Assembly: GCA_002407925.1 (NCBI GenBank)
Contig: DHPN01000031.1
Span: 3,969-16,104 of the forward strand
Direction of reading: 5' to 3'
Source of the DNA: Atopobiaceae bacterium UBA5363
GTDB taxonomy: Bacteria; Actinomycetota; Coriobacteriia; Coriobacteriales; Atopobiaceae
DNA length: 12,136 nt
Shown here piece after piece: positions 6,982 through 12,136 of this stretch (the first letter of the stretch is position 1; each line of letters starts with the position of its first letter). The notes beneath the pieces were generated by a model. That model worked only from the letters and a program-made list of their open reading frames with translations, searched no databases and was not told the DNA's origin. The position numbers and the translations under genes were made by a program.

Positions 6982-8105
6982 GTAAGTGCCTCCTTGATAC
7001 GAAAAAGCATGACCTCGACAGCCAGTCGAGGCGTAACGTTATGAACGATGTCGTCTTGCGCCTCCCGCACAGCATCAAGCGCATGAACGACGCCGTCTGT
7101 GTTAACAGCGCAGGCAATTCGCTTGACAGCATCTGCAAAGTCAGTGTTGACAACAGGCTGAAGGACGCCCTCGGACCGCAGAAGCACATCACGGAGAAAT
7201 GACGCTACCGCGGCGAGCATCTCCATCATACCCGAACGCTCCCGTACGGTGAGCTCGCGCTTGTTGGCATCTGCAAGCTGATGCAGCGCTGAGGCGGCAA
7301 GATAGTCCGCCCCTTCCCCGGCGGCTGCCTCCTGGGCCTTCTTTAGCTCGATTATAGGCGCATGCACTGCTTCCATGATTTCCTTCGCGGCAATGATCAC
7401 GTCCCAGTCATCATCTTGCATCAGCTCCGTGACCGTGCGAATGGCGATTCGGCGCGCCTGTCGGCGGTCAGCTGAGGCAAGAAAGCCCTTCGCTTGCTCA
7501 GGAGTTCCTGCCACAGCAAGAGCAATGCGCGCCGTCGGAAGGTCCACGCCTGCCGATTGCATGATGGAATGCTCGGCAACCTCTGGGGCTATCACGCGAA
7601 ACGGCACATGCTGGCAGCGTGAGGCAATGGTAGGCATCACCTGGGCGACGGTGCGGGCAATCAGGATGAACACCACGGTGGCAGGTGGTTCTTCCAACGT
7701 CTTGAGGAGGGCATTTGCGGCTGCCCCCCGAAGAAGCCCTGCATCGGTGATGACATACACTTTGGATGCAGCTCGTATCGGCGCGAGGGGCACATCGTCA
7801 ATCAGTTCGCGTATTTGCGCTATGAGGTAGCCACGTGCACTCTTCGGCGCAAGAACGCGGACGTCAGGGTGCGTGTTATGCCTGACCCGTATGCATTCAT
7901 CACAGCTGCCGTCCCCTCCGTTCGGGCAGATGATGCACTGAGCCAGCGCACGAGCTGCCTCGGTCTTTCCAGAACCAGGGGGGCCGACGAACAAATAGGC
8001 CTGCGAGATACGCCCTTCGTGCACCGCGGCGGCAAGGAACTCACGCACGCGAGGCTGATAAGACAGACAATCAAGCGCTGCAGGCACCTTAGGCATGCCG
8101 GTCAC
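6960..8105 (-). CDS. holB: DNA polymerase III delta'-like clamp-loader subunit
   Basis: An AAA+ protein of the clamp-loader delta' type, part of the complex that loads the sliding clamp at replication forks. The N-terminus contains QAYLFVGPPGSGKTEAARALA (Walker A, residues 41-48) and a four-cysteine zinc module CIIC...CDEC (C57, C60, C68, C71). It continues with SKVYVITDAGLLRGAAANALLKTLEEPP, where Walker B has DAG, and the SRC sensor motif ASRCQ (162-164). Length 381 aa is near or slightly above the family norm. The C-terminal third diverges and is recognised only by position. The start is GTG 8105 with GAGGAGAAGGAG upstream; an ATG three codons later (8096) is possible. Both ends overlap neighbours: tmk upstream by 17 nt and ricT downstream by 22 nt, indicating translational coupling. 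The order tmk-holB-ricT is the conserved Gram-positive arrangement. Confidence 0.9.
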   Translation of the reverse strand: MTGMPKVPAALDCLSYQPRVREFLAAAVHEGRISQAYLFVGPPGSGKTEAARALAQCIICPNGGDGSCDECIRVRHNTHPDVRVLAPKSARGYLIAQIRELIDDVPLAPIRAASKVYVITDAGLLRGAAANALLKTLEEPPATVVFILIARTVAQVMPTIASRCQHVPFRVIAPEVAEHSIMQSAGVDLPTARIALAVAGTPEQAKGFLASADRRQARRIAIRTVTELMQDDDWDVIIAAKEIMEAVHAPIIELKKAQEAAAGEGADYLAASALHQLADANKRELTVRERSGMMEMLAAVASFLRDVLLRSEGVLQPVVNTDFADAVKRIACAVNTDGVVHALDAVREAQDDIVHNVTPRLAVEVMLFRIKEALTCPPLSR

Positions 8106-8835
8106 GGTCTCCTTCTCCTCTCCCCGCGCTCATGGGCCCCTCTTCTCCCGACAGTCTGGGGGAGGCAAGCTCAGGCAGCACATCTAAGACGGCAGCAATC
8201 ACCCGCCGAGAGACCTCCACTGGCTCTCCGGAGGCATCTACCACCCGTATGCGGCCCGGATCAGAGGCAGCCAACCGGAGGTAACAGTCGCGCACGCGCT
8301 GCTGGAAGCTCATCCCCGCGGCTTCCATGCGGTCTGCCCTCCCACGCGCCACACGCTCATAAGACAGCTCGACGGGAAGATCCAGCAGCACCGTCGCGTC
8401 GGGGATGTGCCCGCAGCTGCCAAGCGCATTGGCACTCTGAACCACGTCCTCCGCAAGTCCGCGGCCGCCTGCCTGATAGGCATACGTAGAGTCAAAAAAG
8501 CGGTCACAGACGACTATGGCACCAGAGCTCAAGGCGGGCTCGATAGCCTGCCTTACAAGCTGCGCGCGAGACGCCTCGTAGAGCATCAGTTCGCATTCGG
8601 CGCACATCTCGGTGTTGGCAGGGTCAAGAAGGAGGTTGCGGATCTTCTCAGAGAGCCGCGTGCTCCCCGGCTCCCGCAAAGAGATGACCTCACGCCCAGA
8701 CATCTTGAGAGCTGCAACAAGATGGGCTGCCTGCGTCGACTTGCCACAGCCGTCAACGCCCTCAAACGTAATGAAAACGCCCGCCTGCTTCTCTTCTCGC
8801 ACTGCCGCCCCTTGCTTCGTCGCTCTTCTTTCCAC
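8089..8835 (-). CDS. tmk: Thymidylate kinase (dTMP kinase)
   Basis: Phosphorylates dTMP to dTDP with ATP in the dTTP pathway. Visible signatures are the P-loop FITFEGVDGCGKST (residues 21-34), LREPGSTRLSEKIR, the dTMP-binding CDRFFDSTYAYQAGGRGL (about 110-127) and the LID RVARGRADRMEAAG (about 161-174). As written from GTG 8835 it is 248 aa, with a 20-residue leader before VFITFEG. Most family members start about ten residues before that motif, so GTG 8802 (behind AAGGGG, five-base spacing) is a credible alternative start. The site before 8835 is weak (GGAAAAG). It is the first gene of the tmk-holB-ricT operon, and its 3' end overlaps holB. Confidence 0.93.
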   Translation of the reverse strand: MERRATKQGAAVREEKQAGVFITFEGVDGCGKSTQAAHLVAALKMSGREVISLREPGSTRLSEKIRNLLLDPANTEMCAECELMLYEASRAQLVRQAIEPALSSGAIVVCDRFFDSTYAYQAGGRGLAEDVVQSANALGSCGHIPDATVLLDLPVELSYERVARGRADRMEAAGMSFQQRVRDCYLRLAASDPGRIRVVDASGEPVEVSRRVIAAVLDVLPELASPRLSGEEGPMSAGRGEGDRDRHA

Positions 8836-8855
8836 GGTACTTTTCCAACTCTAGT

Positions 8856-8883
8856 ACTGTACCAATTCAATGGCGCCTGTCAC
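8856..8883 (-). promoter_or_regulatory. Candidate promoter of the tmk-holB-ricT operon
   Basis: On the minus strand GTGACA (8883-8878) and TACAGT (8861-8856) are separated by 16 bases. The predicted start near 8849 gives a short leader before GTG 8835 (about 14 nt) or GTG 8802. The match to consensus is moderate (5/6 and 4/6). Confidence 0.35.
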
Positions 8884-8948
8884 ACCGATGACTTCTCAGG
8901 ACAGCTCATCAACAATATCTACCGGTCTAAGGACGGCCTACCAATGGC

Positions 8949-9045
8949 ATCTCAGCCCGAACACCTCTTCGCCCGAACGCAGCTCAGCTCGAACGCAGCT
9001 CAAATCAAACTCTGCTCGGCCCGAATATATCTCAGCCCCGGACAC
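8949..9045. repeat. Degenerate 16-bp tandem repeat array, six units
   Basis: Read on the minus strand the consensus is close to GYGTTCGGGCTGAGMT. Units lie at 9045-9029 (17 bp), 9028-9013, 9012-8997, 8996-8981, 8980-8965 and 8964-8949. The clearest pair shares the 13-mer CGAACGCAGCTCA (plus strand, 8974-8986 and 8990-9002). The unit at 8997-9012 is the most diverged. A 16-bp period does not preserve a reading frame, arguing against a coding repeat. Confidence 0.75.
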
Positions 9046-9052
9046 TCATTTT

Positions 9053-9072
9053 ACGCGCATCTAGATGTGCGT
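9053..9072. promoter_or_regulatory. 20-bp palindrome (operator-like), copy A
   Basis: ACGCGCATCT followed by AGATGTGCGT forms a palindrome centred on CTAG, with a single mismatched pair. The preceding ATTTT is shared with copy D, so a 20-bp direct repeat (9048-9067 and 9192-9211, one mismatch) lies 144 bp apart. It resembles a binding site for a dimeric regulator; the protein is unknown. Confidence 0.55.
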
Positions 9073-9091
9073 CTTGGTGCAGCACAAAACT

Positions 9092-9114
9092 ACGCACATC
9101 TAGCGACACATCTA
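9092..9114. promoter_or_regulatory. Two directly repeated half-sites, copy B
   Basis: ACGCACATCTAG (9092-9103) is a clean half-site. It is followed 12 bp on by a second CACATCTA (9107-9114) in the same orientation. Both abut the AT-rich core that follows. Confidence 0.5.
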
Positions 9115-9135
9115 ATTTAATTCTATATATAAGCA
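9111..9135. promoter_or_regulatory. AT-rich, promoter-like core between the half-sites
   Basis: The stretch from TCTAATTTAATT through TATATATAAG is the most AT-rich in the window. It offers -10-like hexamers on both strands (TATAAG on plus; TATATA or TAAATT on minus, the latter 16 bases after TTTACC). Direction cannot be settled by eye. Confidence 0.3.
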
Positions 9136-9166
9136 GGTAAACACCTCGAGAAAGATAAGCGGGGCA

Positions 9167-9233
9167 TAGATGTGCGCTTTTTTCAAGCAAGATTTTACGC
9201 ACATCTAGATGCAAGTTACCTTCTAGATGCGCA
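9167..9233. promoter_or_regulatory. Half-sites C, D and E of the same palindromic family
   Basis: TAGATGTGCGC (9167-9177) is an inverted half-site followed by a T6 tract on the plus strand. ACGCACATCTAGATGC (9197-9212) is a near-full palindrome, and CTAGATGCGCA (9223-9233) an inverted half-site. D and E together form an inverted repeat with arms of about 12 bp (ACGCACATCTAGA against TCTAGATGCGCA), able to fold as a hairpin just downstream of topA on the minus strand. Confidence 0.5.
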
Positions 9234-9280
9234 CTACCTTGGAAGACCCTCCTCTACGCGAGGCGGCAGCTTCTATGGGA

Positions 9281-11839
9281 TCAAGACCGCTTTTTGCGTG
9301 AAGAGGAGCTGCGGGATGAAGCAGCAGACGACGTGGCTGCGCCACGCTTTGCGCCGCCACGCGCACGCCCCCGCCCACGGCTAGGCGAAGATGCCTTCTT
9401 TTTGCTCGGACAGTCCATGTTGACGCAAATCTTCCACGGCCCACGCTGCGTGTGCACCGTGACCATCGGAGCCCCACAGTCAGGGCAGGTCTCTCCTGTC
9501 GCTTCGATTTTGCCTCGCTGTGGCAGCGGATAGCTCGTGCCACACTGCTCGAAGTTTGTGCACCGTATGAAGCGCTTCCCCGTGCGCTCAGACTTGTGAG
9601 CCACAAGGTCACCGTCGCGTCCTGCTGCCGCGCATGCGGCGCACTTGCCAACGACCACATCAGGCTCCGTGTTGGTCGGGCACGCCGGGTTTACGCAACA
9701 TTCGTAGGCGCGCTGCCTGAACGGGTGCACCTTGACTCGCGGCGCCCCGCATTCCGGGCAGACTCCCGCATCTCCCTCTAGCGGCTCGATCCGGCCAGAG
9801 GGGACCGGATAGGTGACGTCGCAATCAGGCCACCCCATGCAGCCAATGAAGCTCGAGCGATTCTTCGCAGAATGCTTCATCACGAGATCACGGCCGCATT
9901 TGGGACAGGTACCAACCTTTGCGTCGGCAGTAACAGCATCGGCAATCTGGCTTCCGAGGTCGTCTTTGTGCGCAATGAGCTCATCCATCATCGAGGCAAG
10001 CAGCGACCGTGAATGGGTCACGACAGCCGTCTGGCTGTCAGCCCCCTCGGCGACCTTCGTCATGTCGTCCTCAAGCTCGGAGGTCATCTCTGGCGTCGTG
10101 ATGCGAGGAGCATACTGTGACAGGGCGTCGATCACCGCCATGCCGAGCTGACTTGGCTCGACTGGGTCATTCTTGAGGTATTTGACATCATAGAGACGCT
10201 GAATGATCGAGGCGCGCGTCGACTTTGTGCCAAGTCCTCGCTTCTCCATTTCTTGGATGAGCTTTCCTTGGCTGTAGCGCGCCGGAGGCTCGGTCTGCTT
10301 GTGGTCTTCACGCATATCCAGCACGTCGACGACATCCCCCTCAGCTAGCGCTGGTAGCTGCTCATCCTTCTTCAGACCGAATGGATAAATTGCGCGAAAC
10401 CCGGGCTTAGCGAGGACATTGCCAGAAGCCAAGAACGTCTCTCCGCTAACATCGAGGCGCACCTTGGTGTTCTCAATGTGCGCTGCATCCATCAGTGTCG
10501 CCAAGAAGCGACGGGCCACAAGGTTGTAAAGCTTCCAAGCAGCAGGCTGAAGCTTTTCGGGGTTGGCGGCCGCTGTCGGATAAATCGGCGGATGGTCTGT
10601 CGTCTCCTGCTTGCCACGTGTGGCCGTGAGCTTCTGCTTGCCAAGAAGCTCTGAGCACACAGGCCGATATTGAGGCACGGACGAGAGCGTCTTCACACAG
10701 GAGGCCAAGTCAAGCGAGCGCGGGTAGACAGTGTTGTCGACGCGCGGATAAGATATCAGGCCGTCCATGTAAAGCGATTCCGCAAGGCGCATCGTACGCG
10801 CGGGAGAGATGCCCTCGGCAGCGGCAGCGGCCTGCAGAGACGTCGTGTTGAATGGAACCGGCGGCCGCTGCGTGTGCGTCTTCTTCTCTACCTGCGCCAC
10901 ACGGGCCGTCTTCGCATCTCTCACACGCGTAAAGACGGAACCGGCCTCTTGCTCATCCCAAAAGCGCGAGGTACCATGCACGATCCGGAAGGCGTCTGCC
11001 TCCTTGTCGGAAGGTCGCCTGGCCATGCCGGAAAGCACCCAATAGTCCCGTGGCACGAAAGCCTGCCGCTCACGCTCGCGCGCGACAACAAGCGCCAGCG
11101 TCGGCGTCTGGACACGACCAGCAGATCGCACATTGCCAAAGCCACCATAGTGCGCCATTGTAAGGTAGCGTGTGAGGACGGCACCCCAAATCAAGTCAAT
11201 ATACTGGCGGGACTCGCCAGCGTCAGCGAGATCTTGGTCGAGCGGAACGAGGTTGGCAAAGGCGTGATCGATCTCAGCTTTGGTGAAGGCTGAGTAACGT
11301 GCGCGCGAAATAGGCACCGAGGGAGCTACCTCGCGAATCTGGCGCAACGCGTCAGAGCCAATCAGCTCTCCCTCACGGTCAAAGTCTGTGCCGATGATTA
11401 TCCCGTCTGCCTTTTTCGCGAGATTTTTGAGGGAGCGTATAATCTCCTTCTCAACGGGCTGCTTTTTGATGGGAGCCCAAACAAGATAGGGCAGACTGGG
11501 GACCTTCCACGCCTTGATGTCAATGCCGTCGGCAAGGTAGGGCTTGCGCTTGGACTTGAAGGGGGGCCTTGCAAGCCCGTCGGGAATGTCTGCCGGCAGA
11601 TGCTCGCCGCCAGCAGTAAAGCCGTACCATCCCTCGTGCGGGTCAAACTTCAGCTCAGGCGGGAAATCGGGTGCCATGATGTGACCGCGCAGGCCAATCG
11701 TAACCCATGGCTGCCCGTTGCGAATAAAGCGGTATATCGCCGTGTTATAGACCTTGTCTTCCTTAGGACGACCTACGTCGCAAAGCAAACGTGCAATCTG
11801 ATGGGCGGCGTCATTTTTCTCAGTGACGACAAGCTCCAC
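9281..11839 (-). CDS. topA: Type IA DNA topoisomerase, archaeal-like topoisomerase I
   Basis: Relaxes negatively supercoiled DNA by single-strand passage through a 5'-phosphotyrosine intermediate. The 852-aa protein opens with a Toprim domain: MELVVTEKNDAA (E7) and the metal-binding IGTDFDREGE (D152, D154, E156). It has NVRSAGRVQTPTLALVV (237-252) and the catalytic tyrosine Y364 in GLISYPRVDNTVYP; that PRVDNTVYP wording recalls archaeal topoisomerase I more than the bacterial PRTDS form. The C-terminus carries four cysteine modules beginning near residues 645, 694, 733 and 785, each with about four cysteines, then a Ser/Arg/Lys-rich tail (815-852). The start is GTG 11839 behind AGGAGAGG, 15 bases after the tatC stop, so the two genes are probably one transcript. 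Whether the genome also encodes a standard bacterial topA cannot be seen here. Confidence 0.92.
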   Translation of the reverse strand: MELVVTEKNDAAHQIARLLCDVGRPKEDKVYNTAIYRFIRNGQPWVTIGLRGHIMAPDFPPELKFDPHEGWYGFTAGGEHLPADIPDGLARPPFKSKRKPYLADGIDIKAWKVPSLPYLVWAPIKKQPVEKEIIRSLKNLAKKADGIIIGTDFDREGELIGSDALRQIREVAPSVPISRARYSAFTKAEIDHAFANLVPLDQDLADAGESRQYIDLIWGAVLTRYLTMAHYGGFGNVRSAGRVQTPTLALVVARERERQAFVPRDYWVLSGMARRPSDKEADAFRIVHGTSRFWDEQEAGSVFTRVRDAKTARVAQVEKKTHTQRPPVPFNTTSLQAAAAAEGISPARTMRLAESLYMDGLISYPRVDNTVYPRSLDLASCVKTLSSVPQYRPVCSELLGKQKLTATRGKQETTDHPPIYPTAAANPEKLQPAAWKLYNLVARRFLATLMDAAHIENTKVRLDVSGETFLASGNVLAKPGFRAIYPFGLKKDEQLPALAEGDVVDVLDMREDHKQTEPPARYSQGKLIQEMEKRGLGTKSTRASIIQRLYDVKYLKNDPVEPSQLGMAVIDALSQYAPRITTPEMTSELEDDMTKVAEGADSQTAVVTHSRSLLASMMDELIAHKDDLGSQIADAVTADAKVGTCPKCGRDLVMKHSAKNRSSFIGCMGWPDCDVTYPVPSGRIEPLEGDAGVCPECGAPRVKVHPFRQRAYECCVNPACPTNTEPDVVVGKCAACAAAGRDGDLVAHKSERTGKRFIRCTNFEQCGTSYPLPQRGKIEATGETCPDCGAPMVTVHTQRGPWKICVNMDCPSKKKASSPSRGRGRARGGAKRGAATSSAASSRSSSSRKKRS

Positions 11840-11854
11840 GCTAGACCGCCTCTC

Positions 11855-12136
11855 CTATTGTTTGCCAGACTTCTTAGATTGTTTGCCAGACTTCTTAGCC
11901 CTGCCTAATGCAGAACCTTTACTCGTCGAAGCGCTTCTCGCCGAAGCCTTCTTCGCTGAAGCATCGATCTTCTCTTTATAGTCCTCTTCTTCGCGGGCCT
12001 CATAATCTTCACGCGTCCACTTCAGCGCTGCTTTGCCATCGCGAGCCACAATCACGTTGCGTGCGACGGCTAGCGCTATCTCATAAAGCGCCACCATCGG
12101 GGCAAACATCAAAAGCATCGTGACAGGCGAAGCATC
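11855..12136 (-). CDS. tatC: TatC, Sec-independent translocase subunit, C-terminal end only
   Basis: The open frame runs to the window edge, giving the last 93 residues. DASPVTMLLMFAPMVALYEIALAVARNV matches the end of TatC, the membrane receptor of the twin-arginine export pathway: the segment before the last helix (usually PDPIT), that helix, and its LYE motif. After it come about 65 charged residues: an acidic stretch (REDYEAREEEDYKEK), then a Lys/Ser/Ala-rich tail ending KSGKQ. By TatC topology this tail should be cytoplasmic. It is longer than in most TatC proteins and contains short tandem repeats. A Met-initiated start inside the window is not the real one. It precedes topA by 15 bases. 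Confidence 0.85.
   Translation of the reverse strand, partial: DASPVTMLLMFAPMVALYEIALAVARNVIVARDGKAALKWTREDYEAREEEDYKEKIDASAKKASARSASTSKGSALGRAKKSGKQSKKSGKQ
11858..11899. repeat. 21-bp tandem duplication at the tatC 3' end
   Basis: TTGTTTGCCAGACTTCTTAG recurs at 11858 and 11879, with a 21-bp period and a difference only at the last base. It encodes SKKSGKQSKKSGKQ-like residues at the extreme C-terminus. Confidence 0.9.
11918..11962. repeat. Three imperfect 15-bp tandem units in the tatC tail
   Basis: On the minus strand, units at 11962-11948, 11947-11933 and 11932-11918 each begin GCTTC and encode ASAKK, ASARS and ASTSK. The period keeps frame, consistent with growth of the tail by slippage. 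Confidence 0.7.

Larger units (their letters stand above)
8836..9280. other. Long non-coding gap between topA and tmk
   Basis: About 445 bp with no convincing gene. From the tmk side it holds the candidate tmk promoter, about 60 bp of unremarkable sequence, six degenerate 16-17-bp tandem units (8949-9045), and a set of related palindromes and half-sites around an AT-rich core (9048-9233). The last roughly 45 bp before the topA stop show no clear hairpin with a U-run, so I cannot point to an intrinsic terminator for topA. It is by far the longest intergenic stretch in a window where other same-strand neighbours overlap or nearly touch. Confidence 0.8.

Noticed and set aside
8407..9120. Plus-strand open frame of 237 codons reaching into the topA-tmk gap
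   Set aside because: Most of it is antisense to the clearly conserved tmk, and its translation is low-information with no recognisable motif. It crosses the 16-bp repeats and palindromes, and no ribosome site was found.
8949..9233. CRISPR array
   Set aside because: The units are adjacent without unique spacers of uniform length, they diverge too much, and there are no cas genes nearby.
8836..9280. tRNA or other structural RNA gene
   Set aside because: I saw no cloverleaf with a T-loop GTTCGA context plus acceptor pairing. The GTTCG matches belong to the 16-bp repeats.
10670..11293. Plus-strand 207-codon frame inside topA
   Set aside because: Fully antisense to conserved topoisomerase motifs; high GC and arginine-rich translation typical of a shadow frame.

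Overview
The window looks like housekeeping chromosome from a moderately high-GC Gram-positive bacterium. The best guess is an actinobacterium of the class Coriobacteriia (Olsenella/Atopobium-like). That guess rests on three things: the tmk-holB-ricT block typical of Gram-positives, GTG starts behind purine-rich ribosome sites, and an archaeal-flavoured type IA topoisomerase plus an archaeal/eukaryotic-type Pth2 in an otherwise bacterial setting. It is inference from family knowledge, not from a database search.

Layout, left to right. (1) The 3' end of an unrecognised plus-strand gene (1-180) converges on a large minus-strand SWIM-SNF2 helicase (283-3612), with a GC-rich hairpin between them. 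(2) murI (glutamate racemase, minus) is divergent from a plus-strand pair, a SlyD-like FKBP prolyl isomerase and a Pth2-type peptidyl-tRNA hydrolase. The 3' end of pth2 overlaps the 3' end of ricT tail to tail by 26 bp. (3) On the minus strand, tmk, holB and ricT form a tightly overlapping operon (17-nt and 22-nt overlaps): thymidylate kinase, a DNA polymerase III delta'-like clamp-loader subunit, and a PSP1/RicT protein with a long Arg/His/Ser-rich tail. (4) A roughly 445-bp non-coding gap lies between topA and tmk. (5) A minus-strand tatC (C-terminal end only) to topA pair runs off the right edge.

The most unusual sequence is the topA-tmk gap (8836-9280). It holds six degenerate 16-17-bp tandem units (8949-9045). 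Next to them is a family of palindromic or half-palindromic copies of ACGCRCATCTAG (9053-9233) arranged around an AT-rich, promoter-like core. Nothing else in the window explains either structure. They could be an operator or protein-binding array, a dispersed genomic repeat, or part of an unannotated transcript; the sequence alone does not decide. The proteins are recognisable families, and no clear new multi-gene system is visible. The protein-level oddities are the RicT tail, the repeat-built TatC tail, the four cysteine modules of the topoisomerase and the insertion in Pth2.
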